From Nitrospirota bacterium (GTDB lineage: Bacteria; Nitrospirota; Thermodesulfovibrionia; Thermodesulfovibrionales; Dissulfurispiraceae), in the NCBI GenBank assembly GCA_009773415.1, contig WSNO01000017.1:1-54042 (forward strand): a stretch of 54,042 nucleotides of DNA, given 5' to 3'. The position numbers and the translations under genes were made by a program. The notes below the pieces were generated by a model. That model was given only the letters and a program-made list of their open reading frames with translations. It made no database searches and was not told the origin of the DNA. Below are positions 18,121-26,779 of the stretch, in pieces. Each line of letters begins with the position of its first letter. Position 1 is the stretch's first letter.

Positions 18121-18951
18121 ATGGACGACATCCAGAAAAAAATCTCATTTGATGACCTTCATATCCCCGGCCTGCCGGATACGGCGGCACAGATCGTTGC
18201 CGCCCTGCAGGACAGCTTCTGTTCGGTCCAGAAGCTTGAAGAACTTATCTGCCGGGATCCCGCGCTGACTGCCGAGGTCCTTAAAATCGTCAATGCTCCG
18301 CTCTACGCATCCGGCAAATCGGTAAAGACCGTTGCTGAAACGATTATGTTCATCGGCCTTGGCAATCTGGTTTCACTTGTTTCAATTGCCGCATTGACAA
18401 ATGAGTGCATGAAGAGCACTATTGATAAAGATATTATCCGACACCTTCTTGCTGTCTCCTCTGCTGCTACCCAGCTTGCGGAGCAGGCCGACGCGGTAAA
18501 GGTGAGGCGCGAGGTGGCTGTTGTTGCAGGCCTGCTGCACGACGTCGGCAAGGTGGTGCTCTATACAAGCCTGCCTGAGGAGTATGCGCGCATCCGTGAC
18601 GAGGTAGGCCGCAGCGGCAGGCCGTTTGCCGGGGTCGAGCAGGAAATGCTCGGCTTTAATCACTGCACTGCAGGAGTTCTTCTCGCCCGCCGGTGGCATT
18701 TCCCCATTGTCTATCAGCACGCGCTGGAACATCATCACGACGAGCCGATTTCTGAAGATACGCTCTCCGAAGCCGACGCGCTCTGCTATGTTATCCGCGC
18801 GGCCGACAAGATGGTGCTTGATGCCGGGATAGGGGCAGGAACATCGACTGAACGGGATCTGCCGAAGCTGCTGAAGGTGCTGGACATCGGGCAGCCGGCG
18901 TATGAGCGTATTTCAAAAAACATTGCGTCCATGAAAAACCTCTCCGTATAG
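18121..18951 (+). CDS. HDOD-domain signalling protein
   Basis: This 276-residue protein is made almost wholly of an HDOD domain, a relative of HD phosphohydrolases. It opens LHIPGLPDTAAQIVAALQD and carries DPALTAEVLKIVNAPLYASG (about 52-71), the classic HDOD core. LLHDVGKVVLY (about 139-149) keeps an HD pair, and HHHDEP near residue 202 follows. Many HDOD proteins are catalytically silent adaptors for chemotaxis, c-di-GMP or stress signalling; this one retains more histidines than most. The start at 18121 has GGGAG five bases upstream; an in-frame ATG four codons earlier overlaps that site. It faces the exonuclease gene with 12 bases between stops. Confidence 0.88.
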   Translation: MDDIQKKISFDDLHIPGLPDTAAQIVAALQDSFCSVQKLEELICRDPALTAEVLKIVNAPLYASGKSVKTVAETIMFIGLGNLVSLVSIAALTNECMKSTIDKDIIRHLLAVSSAATQLAEQADAVKVRREVAVVAGLLHDVGKVVLYTSLPEEYARIRDEVGRSGRPFAGVEQEMLGFNHCTAGVLLARRWHFPIVYQHALEHHHDEPISEDTLSEADALCYVIRAADKMVLDAGIGAGTSTERDLPKLLKVLDIGQPAYERISKNIASMKNLSV

Positions 18952-18963
18952 AGAGCTGAACGT

Positions 18964-19638
18964 TTAGTCCCGTTTTTTGATGTACTGATTCCAGACAAGA
19001 AAGAGCTCCCGGGTGGCACGCACATCGCGGGCGCAATAGCGGGCAATGTCGATATGCCGCCCGGCATGAAAGAGATCCTTCACATCCGCCCCTGAAATGC
19101 CTTCTTCTTTGGAGCTTTTAATGCCGAAGGTCCGGCACCACATGTCGAGACTGAAGCGCCGCTTGACCGCGCCGTAAAAGGTGAGCTGATCGAACAGGTC
19201 GATATGGGCTGCATGGTAGCGGTTCGGCATCAGGTCGCGCGTAGGTTTCACTCGGTTGACCGCTGAACGTATCAGGAGAAACGGGCAGTCAAAGGTTCGT
19301 CCGTTAAACGTTATAAACTGCCCGCATGATGCCATAACCTTCCAGAAGCGCTCGAGGATTTCCTGCTCGGTGCCGCACTGATATGCAAGCCCGTCTTCTT
19401 CGAACGGGAGCAGCATGTCTCCGGGAGTCTGGAAAAAAACCCATCCCTTGTTGGTATCGGCATCGAGCATGCCGATAGTGACGATTTCAGCGGTGTTCGG
19501 GTAAAGGGAAAGGCTGTCCTTTATCTTTTCGGCATCCTCATCACTCTCGGCGTAGCGCAGCAGATATTCCTGCGTTGCACCTTCCAGGTCATCAAATTTG
19601 TGCCCGACTGTTTCTATATCAAAAATGATTTTCTTCAT
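18964..19638 (-). CDS. Predicted 3'-5' exonuclease, PolB-exonuclease-like (DnaQ fold)
   Basis: This 224-residue protein shows the DEDD exonuclease motifs: IIFDIETVG (4-12, ExoI with Asp and Glu), ITFNGRTFDCPFL (about 108-120, ExoII) and DIARYCARDVRATREL (about 197-212, ExoIII of the DEDDy type). The layout fits the PF10108 group, named for resemblance to the proofreading domain of family B polymerases. It is probably a DNA or RNA exonuclease in repair or RNA turnover. I chose the ATG at 19638; the first 14 codons of the longer frame overlap a hairpin that looks like the terminator of ctpA. Confidence 0.85.
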   Translation of the reverse strand: MKKIIFDIETVGHKFDDLEGATQEYLLRYAESDEDAEKIKDSLSLYPNTAEIVTIGMLDADTNKGWVFFQTPGDMLLPFEEDGLAYQCGTEQEILERFWKVMASCGQFITFNGRTFDCPFLLIRSAVNRVKPTRDLMPNRYHAAHIDLFDQLTFYGAVKRRFSLDMWCRTFGIKSSKEEGISGADVKDLFHAGRHIDIARYCARDVRATRELFLVWNQYIKKRD

Positions 19639-19651
19639 AGTCTCAAACAAC

Positions 19652-19685
19652 GATGCGTGGCAGGCTTCTTGAGCCGCCACGCATC
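19652..19685 (-). terminator. Hairpin between ctpA and the exonuclease gene
   Basis: GATGCGTGGC (19652-19661) is perfectly complementary to GCCACGCATC (19676-19685), a ten-base stem with a 14-base loop. On the minus strand it lies just after the ctpA stop and is followed by GTTGTTTG, a poor T-run. It is probably a terminator or an RNA 3'-end stabiliser for the ftsEX-ctpA operon. Confidence 0.6.
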
Positions 19686-19732
19686 GGACTCTCTTGGATG
19701 GGATATGCCACGCGCTGCAGGTACGTTCCCTG

Positions 19733-21052
19733 CTAAGCCGCCTGTCTCGGCATCTGCTCGATAACCTTCCAGGTCTTCAGAATGTCGATAGCACGGATCA
19801 GCTGGGTATCGTCCTTTTCTTCCACTTCAAGAACAGCCTTTTCTTCGTCCTTTTCCCTGTCTTTTCTGCCCGGCTCGCCCTTTTCATTTTTCAGGTGGCG
19901 ATCCAGATCAATTTCCCGCATCACCGGAAGCTCTTTCACGTCTTTGCTGTCCTTCGGAGCTTCAAGCTTGACGACAATATCCGGGGAAATGCCGGTACTC
20001 TGAATGCTGGTACCGCTCGGCGTATAGTACTTCGCCGTGGTCAGGCGAAGGCCTGACCCGTCGGACATCGGCACAAGGCTCTGAACCGACCCCTTGCCGA
20101 ACGTCTGCACGCCGACCACTACGGCACGCTTCCAGTCTTTCAGGGCGCCCGCGACAATTTCTGACGCGCTGGCGCTTCCCTGGTTGACCAGAACAACGAT
20201 GGGAATCTGCTCATATGTTTTAAATTCATCTTCTGTAAAGTACTCTATCTTCTCACCGGTTCGTCCCTTGATGTAAACAACCAGCTTTTTTTTCGGGAGG
20301 AACTGCTCGGTCACTTCAACAGCGGCGTTCAGAAGACCGCCGGGATTGTTTCGCATATCGAGCACCAGCGACTTCATGCCGGCTTTCTGAAGCTCTGCAA
20401 GGGCTTTCGACATATCGCTTGCGGTCGTCTCCTGGAACTGAGTCAGCTTGATATACCCGATGTCATCGCGGATCATCTTTGACTTTACGCTCCGGATCTT
20501 GATGATATCGCGTACAATCGTAAATTCCTTCGGCTCTTTCCAGCCGTCGCGGAAAATGGTCAGCGTAACTGCTTTCCCTTTCGGTCCGCGCATCCGCGTC
20601 ACTGCATCGTGAATGCCCATGTCCTTAGTAGATTCATTGCCGATTTTCAGGATCTTGTCTCCTGCCTTCAGCCCGGCGCGGTAAGCGGGGGTGTCTTCTA
20701 TTGGCGCAATGACGGTAAGAACGGCGTCTTTTGTGGCTATCTGAATGCCGAGACCTCCAAATTCACCTTTTGTATCAGCCTGGAACTCCTTGAACTGCTC
20801 AGGTGTCATATAGCCGGAATGCGGGTCCAGAGACAACAGCATGCCCTTGATAGCGCCGGTTATCAGGTCCTTGGTTTTAACCTCATCGACATAATTCTTC
20901 TTTATCATTGTCATAACTTCGGTAAACAGCCTGAGATCATCATAGCTGCTCTGAGCGCCGACAGCCTGTATGCCCCACCTGCCCATCACAATTCCACCAA
21001 AAATGATGAGCAAAATTGCCGGAATCACGATAAGTTTTTTTCGCGAAAACAT
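19733..21052 (-). CDS. ctpA: C-terminal processing peptidase (S41 family)
   Basis: This is a periplasmic serine protease of 439 residues. An N-terminal signal or anchor (6-33) is followed by a cap region with DPHSGYMTP, a PDZ domain (about 95-175, GLGIQIATKDAVLTVIAP and AGDKILKIG), and the S41 catalytic core: LDMRNNPGGLL, NQGSASASEIVAGAL with the catalytic Ser near 303, and GVQTFGKGSVQ with the catalytic Lys near 328. The C-terminal 75 residues are highly charged (GEPGRKDREKDEEKAVLEVE). CtpA enzymes trim or degrade envelope proteins and often control peptidoglycan hydrolases, which fits its place just after an EnvC-like gene, 12 bases away. Confidence 0.94.
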   Translation of the reverse strand: MFSRKKLIVIPAILLIIFGGIVMGRWGIQAVGAQSSYDDLRLFTEVMTMIKKNYVDEVKTKDLITGAIKGMLLSLDPHSGYMTPEQFKEFQADTKGEFGGLGIQIATKDAVLTVIAPIEDTPAYRAGLKAGDKILKIGNESTKDMGIHDAVTRMRGPKGKAVTLTIFRDGWKEPKEFTIVRDIIKIRSVKSKMIRDDIGYIKLTQFQETTASDMSKALAELQKAGMKSLVLDMRNNPGGLLNAAVEVTEQFLPKKKLVVYIKGRTGEKIEYFTEDEFKTYEQIPIVVLVNQGSASASEIVAGALKDWKRAVVVGVQTFGKGSVQSLVPMSDGSGLRLTTAKYYTPSGTSIQSTGISPDIVVKLEAPKDSKDVKELPVMREIDLDRHLKNEKGEPGRKDREKDEEKAVLEVEEKDDTQLIRAIDILKTWKVIEQMPRQAA

Positions 21053-21064
21053 GCTTCTCCTCCT

Positions 21065-22282
21065 CTATCGCCTGCCCAGCCATTGCTGGGGATCGAGCGG
21101 CTTTCCTTTATAGCGGATTTCAAAATAGAGCCCGCTGCTGCCGGTTGCCTGAGACTCGCCAATCTCGCCAACCGGCTGATTTTCTTTTATTATAGCTCCG
21201 TTATGGGAAAAAATCCTCGAAAGGTTGCCATACAACGTGTGGTAACCGCCGCCGTGGCTGACGATAACGAGCTGCCCGTAGCCCTTGAATGAGTCCGCGT
21301 AGACAACCCTGCCTTCTGCAACAGCTTTTGCCGAAGCGCCGGAAGCTGCTTTGATAGTAAGTCCGCTCCGGAAGACCGGAAGATTGAATATTGGATCGAC
21401 CTGGCTGCCGTATTTCAGTTCAACGCTCCCTTGCACGGGCCAGGGAAGCTTCCCTTTCAGCCGCGTAAAGGCACTGTCTTCATACACGTCTTCCCGCTTA
21501 CTGCTTCCGGTACGGCCGGACGAACTCTTTTTCCGGGACAGCTCTTTCTGTTCGGCGTCCTTGAGTATTCGGGCAAGCCGGTTCTGGTCTTCCCTGAGAC
21601 TCTGTATGAGATGCTCATACATTGATTTGTCTTTCCGGACCTGAGACAGCAGGGCTTCCCGGCGCTTCTGCTTCTCTTTGATTGACTCCTCAAGCTTCGC
21701 AATCTTGCGTTCTTCCGCCTGCAGCGATGCCCTAAGCCCTTTCAGCTGTTCCTGTTCTTTCCCTAACGAAACAAGCGCAGACTGATACTGTGCGATAACC
21801 TTTTGGTCCTGAGCCGAAATATCTTTTAAATAGCGCATCAGGCGCATCGACTTGCCTATATCCTCAGTGGTGAGGAGGATGAGGAGAGCATCGTTCTGTG
21901 CATTTGCTTTTTGAAGAGCGCGCAGCCGCTTTTTCAGATGATCGCGCTGCGCCTCAATCGCTGCTGAACTTGCGGCGATCTGCCCCTGAACAATGGCAAT
22001 CTTTCCCTGGATGGCATGCATGCGCACCCTCTGCTTCTGGTGTTGCCCCTCCACCTCACGCAGTTCCTCAGCTGCCCGCCGGAGATCGTCAAGAACAGAC
22101 GTCTCCATTTTTTTTGTCTGTTCGAGCTTTTTCTTGTGCTGGCGAAGGTCGCGATCAATTTTTTTATACTGCTCTTTGGTGCTTTCAGCGGCAAATGTAT
22201 GCGGAGGCATGAATAAAACAGGCGCAATCAGACAGCACCAGAATGCCGCCTTGAGGAAGGTTCCGGACAAGGAAGCGGTCAT
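21065..22282 (-). CDS. EnvC-like murein hydrolase activator (M23 domain)
   Basis: This 405-residue exported protein has a signal peptide (about 8-35, ending TFAAES), a long coiled coil (about 36-265, rich in E, K, Q, R) and a C-terminal LytM/M23 domain (about 290-400, with KYGSQVDPIFNLPVF, GYGQLVIVSHGGGYHTLYG and YFEIRYKGKPLDP). In EnvC-type proteins FtsEX binds the coiled coil and the LytM domain activates amidases for daughter-cell separation; the adjacent ftsEX genes support this. Metal ligands are only partly visible: the HTLYG histidine is present, while the upstream HxxxD site appears changed, which suits an activator rather than an enzyme. The ATG at 22282 is preferred over a GTG at 22300. 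Confidence 0.88.
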   Translation of the reverse strand: MTASLSGTFLKAAFWCCLIAPVLFMPPHTFAAESTKEQYKKIDRDLRQHKKKLEQTKKMETSVLDDLRRAAEELREVEGQHQKQRVRMHAIQGKIAIVQGQIAASSAAIEAQRDHLKKRLRALQKANAQNDALLILLTTEDIGKSMRLMRYLKDISAQDQKVIAQYQSALVSLGKEQEQLKGLRASLQAEERKIAKLEESIKEKQKRREALLSQVRKDKSMYEHLIQSLREDQNRLARILKDAEQKELSRKKSSSGRTGSSKREDVYEDSAFTRLKGKLPWPVQGSVELKYGSQVDPIFNLPVFRSGLTIKAASGASAKAVAEGRVVYADSFKGYGQLVIVSHGGGYHTLYGNLSRIFSHNGAIIKENQPVGEIGESQATGSSGLYFEIRYKGKPLDPQQWLGRR

Positions 22283-22300
22283 GCAGATCCGTTCAGGCAC

Positions 22301-23182
22301 TTACGAAAACCGGATTCTGCCGATTGCAATGAGCGCACCGAAGACCCCGAAGCAGAGGCCTCCCAGCGGAAGTGCAACCGCAATTTCATACGGAAACACC
22401 AGCATAGAAACAAACGGCAACAGCACTCCCAACTGCGTGACCAGCAGATAGTAACAACCGTAGGCTCCCAAAACACCCAATGCCCCGCCCACAAGACCGA
22501 TCGTTCCGCCCTCCGTGAGAAACGGGAGGCGAATGAACGAGCTTGATGCTCCAAGCAGTTTCAGAATCTCGACATCCTCACGCTTGCGATAAAACAGATT
22601 CTTGACGCTGCTGTAAATGATAAAAACCACGCCGAACGCAATAAGGCTGAATACCGCAAGCCCGACCGTCGTCACCGTATGTTTCAGATGTGCAATCGTA
22701 CCGGCAATTTTTTCGCCGTTGTAAATCGAGTCTACCCCCGGGAGTGTCATCAGCGCTTCCGAAATCGCACGCACCGAGGAGACTGACACAAATTCCTGCC
22801 TCAGCTTGACCTCAAGGGAAGAGGAGAGCGGATTGTCCTGCAGCCCCTCCAGAACAGTGCTTATGTCGGCGACCGACATTTTCAACTCTTCGAGCGCCTG
22901 CTCCTTTGCAATGTACTTCACCTCCGCAACGTCACCCCGTTTTTTAATCTGTTCCGTCAGTTCCTGCACGTCCTGCTGGGAAAGTCCGTCTTTCAGATAC
23001 ACCGATATCGAAAAGCGCTCCGGAAGCTTGCCGGTGAGGCTTTCAATGTTGTAAAACGCAAAATACATGAGGGTTACAATAAGCAGACTTGTTGCAACAG
23101 CCAGAACGGTCAGCAGATTGATCCACTTCTCGCGCCAGATGCTCTGAAGCGCAACATGCAAGGAATAAGGAATCTGCATCAC
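22301..23182 (-). CDS. ftsX: Cell division protein FtsX
   Basis: This 293-residue inner-membrane protein has four transmembrane segments: one near residues 20-44 and three in the last half (about 170-195, 220-250, 262-285). A periplasmic domain lies between the first two. MYFAFYNIESLTGKLPERFSI and DGLSQQDVQELTEQIKKRGDVAEVKYIAKEQAL match the FtsX extracellular region, and FYRKREDVEILKLLGASSSFIRLPF is the cytoplasmic coupling segment. With FtsE it forms an ABC-type complex that transmits ATP-driven signals to EnvC. Its ATG overlaps the ftsE stop by four bases. Confidence 0.94.
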   Translation of the reverse strand: MMQIPYSLHVALQSIWREKWINLLTVLAVATSLLIVTLMYFAFYNIESLTGKLPERFSISVYLKDGLSQQDVQELTEQIKKRGDVAEVKYIAKEQALEELKMSVADISTVLEGLQDNPLSSSLEVKLRQEFVSVSSVRAISEALMTLPGVDSIYNGEKIAGTIAHLKHTVTTVGLAVFSLIAFGVVFIIYSSVKNLFYRKREDVEILKLLGASSSFIRLPFLTEGGTIGLVGGALGVLGAYGCYYLLVTQLGVLLPFVSMLVFPYEIAVALPLGGLCFGVFGALIAIGRIRFS

Positions 23183-23841
23183 CCGACCTCCTCGCCTATG
23201 ACGTTGCCGGTATCAAGCCGGATCACCCGGCTTCCGGTGCGGCGGTACATATCCCGGAAATGAGTTGCTATCACAACGGTTGTTCCCTGAAGATGAATTT
23301 CTTGAAAAATCGAAATGATATCGTGCGCAATTTCTTCGTCGAGGTTGCCGGTCGGCTCGTCCGCAAGCACAACAAGCGGATTCGCCACGATTGCCCGCGC
23401 AATGACAATGCGCTGCTGCTCACCGCCGGAAAGGGTCTTTGGAAAGACATCGATCTTGTGGCGCAAATGCACTTTTCTCAGCGCCTCGGTCACCTGCGGC
23501 CTGATCTCTTTGTCCTTCATGCCTCGTATCTGCAACGGCAGCGAAACATTTTCAAAAACCGTCAGGTCGTTTTTGAGCTTGAAATCCTGAAATACGACGC
23601 CTATCGAACGGCGAAGCGCCGGGATTTCACGCTCTTTCATGGTCGGAAAATGAAAATCTCCGATCGTGATTTCCCCCTCATCCGGCATCTCATCAGCATA
23701 GATAAGTTTCAGCAGGGTCGTCTTGCCGGCGCCGCTGTGCCCGGTAACGAAGACCATCTCCCCTTTTTCGACCCTGATGTTGATGTTGCGGAGAACCGAC
23801 TGCCCGTCGTAATATTTGGCGACATTCCTGAACTCGATCAT
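23179..23841 (-). CDS. ftsE: Cell division ATP-binding protein FtsE
   Basis: This is a 220-residue ABC ATPase. [15 protein letters not shown] (about 34-48) is Walker [16 protein letters not shown] (about 138-152) the ABC signature, [14 protein letters not shown] (about 158-171) Walker B and VVIATHF the H-loop. The opening [21 protein letters not shown] is typical of FtsE. It pairs with the downstream ftsX through an overlapping start. The transketolase subunit gene ends eight bases upstream, so division and pentose phosphate genes appear to share an operon here. Confidence 0.95.
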   Translation of the reverse strand: MIEFRNVAKYYDGQSVLRNINIRVEKGEMVFVTGHSGAGKTTLLKLIYADEMPDEGEITIGDFHFPTMKEREIPALRRSIGVVFQDFKLKNDLTVFENVSLPLQIRGMKDKEIRPQVTEALRKVHLRHKIDVFPKTLSGGEQQRIVIARAIVANPLVVLADEPTGNLDEEIAHDIISIFQEIHLQGTTVVIATHFRDMYRRTGSRVIRLDTGNVIGEEVG

Positions 23842-23849
23842 GAAAGTTC

Positions 23850-24833
23850 CTATTTCTGCGCCAGTCCTGCCTTGGCAGTTTCTACGATCGATTCCGGAGT
23901 CAGCCCGAAGAGCTGCAGAAGTTCATCTGCAGGCCCTGAACAGCCAAAGGTATCCTGAACACCGATTTTCTTAATCAGAACCGGATTCTGCTCCGAAAGG
24001 TATTCAGCAACAGCGCTGCCCAGCCCGCCGATCACTGAATGCTCCTCGCAGGTAACGATGAATTTCGATGCCTGTGCAGCTTCAAGAAGGAGCTCCTTGT
24101 CGAGTGGCTTGACCGACACCATATTAATGACACCGGCATCAATGCCTGACTGTGCGAGCATTTCTTTTGCCTTGAGCGCCATAGGCAGCATGATGCCAAT
24201 CGCAACAATGTTCACATCCCTGCCGATGCCGAATGAATAACCTTTGCCGATCTCGAACGTATACTCCTGCGGCAGGCATGCCGGGACCTTGGCGCGGCCG
24301 AGTCGGACATAGATCGGACCGTCAAATGCCGCCGCCGCCTGAATGACCTGGCGGGTCTCATAGCCGTCGGACGGAACGATAACCGTCATGCCCGGCAAAA
24401 CACGCATCAGCGCAATATCTTCAAGCGCCTGATGCGATGCGCCGTCTTCGCCGACCGTCAGCCCGCTGTGCGACGCGCAGAGCTTCACATTCAGGTGCGA
24501 ATAACAAATGGTCTGCCGGATCTGTTCCCATGCGCGGCCGGTCTCAAAGACCGCAAAGGTAGATGCAAAGGGGATTTTGCCCGCAAGGGCCAGTCCTGCT
24601 GCCGTCCCGACCATATCCTGCTCAGAGATCCCCATGTTGAAAAATCGCTCCGGAAAGAGCTTTGCGAACTTGGCGGTCTTGGTTGAACCGGAAAGGTCCG
24701 CGTCAAGAACGACTATCTTTTCATGCGCAGCGCCGAGTTCGGCAAGCGTCGCGCCATACGCATCGCGCGTTGCCACGCTCTGGCCGCAAAAGTCGGTGGT
24801 GGTCTGTGGTTTTGTCTCTTCTCTGCCGCCCAT
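23850..24833 (-). CDS. Transketolase, C-terminal subunit
   Basis: This is the pyrimidine-binding and C-terminal half of a split transketolase, 327 residues. DAYGATLAELGAAHEKIVVLDADLSGSTKT, the FFNMGISEQDMVGTAAGLAL segment with the thiamine-activating Glu, SHSGLTVGEDGASHQALEDIA and CEEHSVIGGLGSAV mark the Pyr domain and the C-terminal fold. With the preceding gene it moves two-carbon units between sugar phosphates. Split transketolases are common in Archaea and anaerobic bacteria. It begins one base after the stop of the N-terminal subunit. Confidence 0.93.
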   Translation of the reverse strand: MGGREETKPQTTTDFCGQSVATRDAYGATLAELGAAHEKIVVLDADLSGSTKTAKFAKLFPERFFNMGISEQDMVGTAAGLALAGKIPFASTFAVFETGRAWEQIRQTICYSHLNVKLCASHSGLTVGEDGASHQALEDIALMRVLPGMTVIVPSDGYETRQVIQAAAAFDGPIYVRLGRAKVPACLPQEYTFEIGKGYSFGIGRDVNIVAIGIMLPMALKAKEMLAQSGIDAGVINMVSVKPLDKELLLEAAQASKFIVTCEEHSVIGGLGSAVAEYLSEQNPVLIKKIGVQDTFGCSGPADELLQLFGLTPESIVETAKAGLAQK

Positions 24834-25670
24834 TTATTCTCCCAATTCCTTTAACGCTATAGCAAGTTCTTCCCGATTCGGCGTCACTCCATGGTATTCG
24901 GCCTTATCTTCAAAAACCGAAACGCCTTTGCCTTTCACCGTTTGCGCCAGAATAATCGTCGGCCTGCCTCTGACCGTTTCCGCAACATCCAGTGCTGCGA
25001 CAATCGCCTGCATATCGTGACCGTCAATCTCAATCGTGTTCCAGCCGAATGCCTGCCATTTTGCGCCAACCGGATCAATACGCATGACATCTTCGCAACG
25101 ACCGTCAATCTGAAGACTGTTGAGGTCGACAATCGCACAAAGGTTGTCGAGCTGATAATGCCCTGCTGACATTGCGGCCTCCCAGACCTGGCCTTCCTGC
25201 GTCTCCCCGTCGCCCAGCAGACAGTAAACACGCGCCGGCACCTTGTCCAGCTTTAATCCCAGGGCTATCCCGTTTGCAATCGACAGCCCCTGCCCAAGCG
25301 AACCGGTCGAAACTTCAACGCCGCTCAGCAATTTTGAGGACGGGTGGCCCTGCAATGGACAACCGATCTTGCGCAGATTGCCGAGGAGCGATTTGTCGAA
25401 GTATCCGGCAAGCGCAAGCGCACCGTACAGCACCGGGGCAGCGTGCCCCTTTGAAAGAATAAAGCGATCGCGCTCCGGCCATTTCGGCTCGTCGACGCGG
25501 TGGCGCATTTTGTAGAAATAAAGAGCGGTTACAATGTCAGCGGCAGAGAGCGAGCCGCCGGTGTGGCCGGAGCCCGACTCTGCAAGCATCTTCACGATTT
25601 CGATTCTGAGCTTTCGTGCCTGCTCCCTAAGCCGGGCAACGTCTGCGGACTTTCTTGCTTCAGCAGCCAT
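24834..25670 (-). CDS. Transketolase, N-terminal subunit
   Basis: This is the thiamine pyrophosphate-binding half of the split enzyme, 278 residues. SGSGHTGGSLSAADIVTALYF (about 34-54), SKGHAAPVLYGALALAGYF near 72, LGQGLSIANGIALGLKL near 119 and LLGDGETQEGQVWEAAMSAG near 143 carry the GDGE...(N/E) thiamine signature. The ATG at 25670 has AAAGGG seven bases upstream; a longer frame from 25715 passes through the TATAAT box at 25704-25709 and is less likely. It starts the run tktN-tktC-ftsE-ftsX-envC-ctpA. Confidence 0.93.
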   Translation of the reverse strand: MAAEARKSADVARLREQARKLRIEIVKMLAESGSGHTGGSLSAADIVTALYFYKMRHRVDEPKWPERDRFILSKGHAAPVLYGALALAGYFDKSLLGNLRKIGCPLQGHPSSKLLSGVEVSTGSLGQGLSIANGIALGLKLDKVPARVYCLLGDGETQEGQVWEAAMSAGHYQLDNLCAIVDLNSLQIDGRCEDVMRIDPVGAKWQAFGWNTIEIDGHDMQAIVAALDVAETVRGRPTIILAQTVKGKGVSVFEDKAEYHGVTPNREELAIALKELGE

Positions 25671-25703
25671 GGGATCACCCTTTCTGACGACAAAAATTTC
25701 TTC

Positions 25704-25709
25704 ATTATA
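25704..25709 (-). promoter_or_regulatory. -10 box upstream of the transketolase-ftsEX operon
   Basis: TATAAT on the minus strand lies 33 bases before the chosen transketolase start, leaving room for the AAAGGG ribosome site. No strong -35 is seen at the right distance. It is the only promoter-like element in the 118 bases before the operon. Confidence 0.4.
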
Positions 25710-25788
25710 AACCATTAAGCCAATAAAATATAACTAGCAGATCTCTGTGGCGTTAGTGTTTAACGTGTTTCATGCTGCTTGCGTCGTC

Positions 25789-26457
25789 CTAAGCTATAAA
25801 TTGCATTGTCCGCTGCTCCATCGTCCCGAGCGGACACGCAGAGCACCTGGGCGTCGGCTTGCAGAATTCCTTCCCGATTCTGACGAAAAGAGCGTGATAC
25901 TCATTGAATATCCCGACTTCATGCGGAAGATGCTTATGAAAAAGCCCCTGAAACTCATCGTACGATTCCCCGTAAGGCAGCACATCATGTCTCGACAGAA
26001 CACGCTTTGTATACACATCAATCACGAAAACCGGCTTTTCAAGAGCAAAGAGCAAAATGGAGTCAGCGGTTTCCGGGCCTATTCCGTTCACGGCGAGCAG
26101 CTCCGGGCGCAGTTTATCGAGCCGCTGTTTCTTCATCCTTGCCATGCTGCCGCCGTATGCGGATGCCAGATAGGCAACAAATGCCTTCACCCGCCTGGCT
26201 TTTACGTTGAAGTATCCGGCAGGGCGAATCAGTTCTGCAAGATCGCCATGGGGCAAGTCATGCAGGGCTTGCGCATTCACCATTTTTGCCCGCTTCATGT
26301 TTAAAATTGCCTTTTCAACATTTAACCAGTTCGTGTTTTGGGTCAGAATTGCGCCGATTGCGATTTCAAGCGGGGTGTCTCCCGGCCACCAGTTCTGTGG
26401 CCCGAAAGCATGCAAAAGTGCCTCGTACAGGGCGGGCAGCGAACGAATTCGCTTCAT
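25789..26457 (-). CDS. Endonuclease III-like HhH-GPD DNA glycosylase
   Basis: This 222-residue protein belongs to the base-excision repair HhH-GPD superfamily. [19 protein letters not shown] (about 32-50) is the usual N-terminal motif, [17 protein letters not shown] (about 120-136) the helix-hairpin-helix and [14 protein letters not shown] (about 139-152) contains the conserved catalytic Asp. The lyase Lys of endonuclease III (GxGxKTA) is Glu here (GIGPETA), so it is probably a monofunctional glycosylase, as in the MagIII type. The C-terminal [11 protein letters not shown] gives only three of the four Fe-S cysteines. The gene is preceded by a FlhB-like gene whose stop overlaps its start. Confidence 0.82.
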   Translation of the reverse strand: MKRIRSLPALYEALLHAFGPQNWWPGDTPLEIAIGAILTQNTNWLNVEKAILNMKRAKMVNAQALHDLPHGDLAELIRPAGYFNVKARRVKAFVAYLASAYGGSMARMKKQRLDKLRPELLAVNGIGPETADSILLFALEKPVFVIDVYTKRVLSRHDVLPYGESYDEFQGLFHKHLPHEVGIFNEYHALFVRIGKEFCKPTPRCSACPLGTMEQRTMQFIA

Positions 26458-26723
26458 GAATGGACTTTGTTTGTCATGCGGTAGACAAAGGCGAGAATTT
26501 CTGCGACAGCCTTGTACAGTTCGGGAGGGATTTCCTGCCCCAGATCGAGCGTAGACAGAATTTCGACCAGCTGCTTGTCTTCCTTGAGCGGAATATTGTT
26601 TTCTTTCGCAATGCCGAGAATCTTCTCCGCAATCAGGCCGCTTCCCTTTGCAACCACGCGCGGGGCCTGTTCCTGCTGGGGATTATAGCGCAGCGCAGCC
26701 GCCTTGATGCGCCGGTCAGGCAT
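26454..26723 (-). CDS. FlhB C-terminal-domain-like protein (FlhX type)
   Basis: This 89-residue protein resembles only the cytoplasmic C-terminal domain of the flagellar export gate protein Flh[21 protein letters not shown] sits where FlhB has its NPTH cleavage region (here NPQQ), followed by [21 protein letters not shown] and the [16 protein letters not shown] ending. Small FlhB-like paralogues of this sort can partly replace the cleaved FlhB domain in some species. The stop overlaps the glycosylase start, and its own start overlaps the stop of an 18-codon frame after fliK. No other flagellar gene besides fliK is in the window. Confidence 0.85.
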   Translation of the reverse strand: MPDRRIKAAALRYNPQQEQAPRVVAKGSGLIAEKILGIAKENNIPLKEDKQLVEILSTLDLGQEIPPELYKAVAEILAFVYRMTNKVHS

Positions 26724-26779
26724 CAGAACTCACCGTCAGAAAGATCAGCCATGCTGTTTTTCTGGTTATTGTCTTTCAT
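26723..26779 (-). CDS. 18-codon reading frame linking fliK and the FlhB-like gene
   Basis: A frame encoding [18 protein letters not shown] starts with an ATG that overlaps the fliK stop as ATGA, and its stop overlaps the next ATG as TGATG. Both junctions are typical of translational coupling. The peptide is hydrophilic with no family I know. It may be a true micro-peptide or only a translated spacer that carries ribosomes from fliK to the FlhB-like gene. Confidence 0.4.
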   Translation of the reverse strand: MKDNNQKNSMADLSDGEF

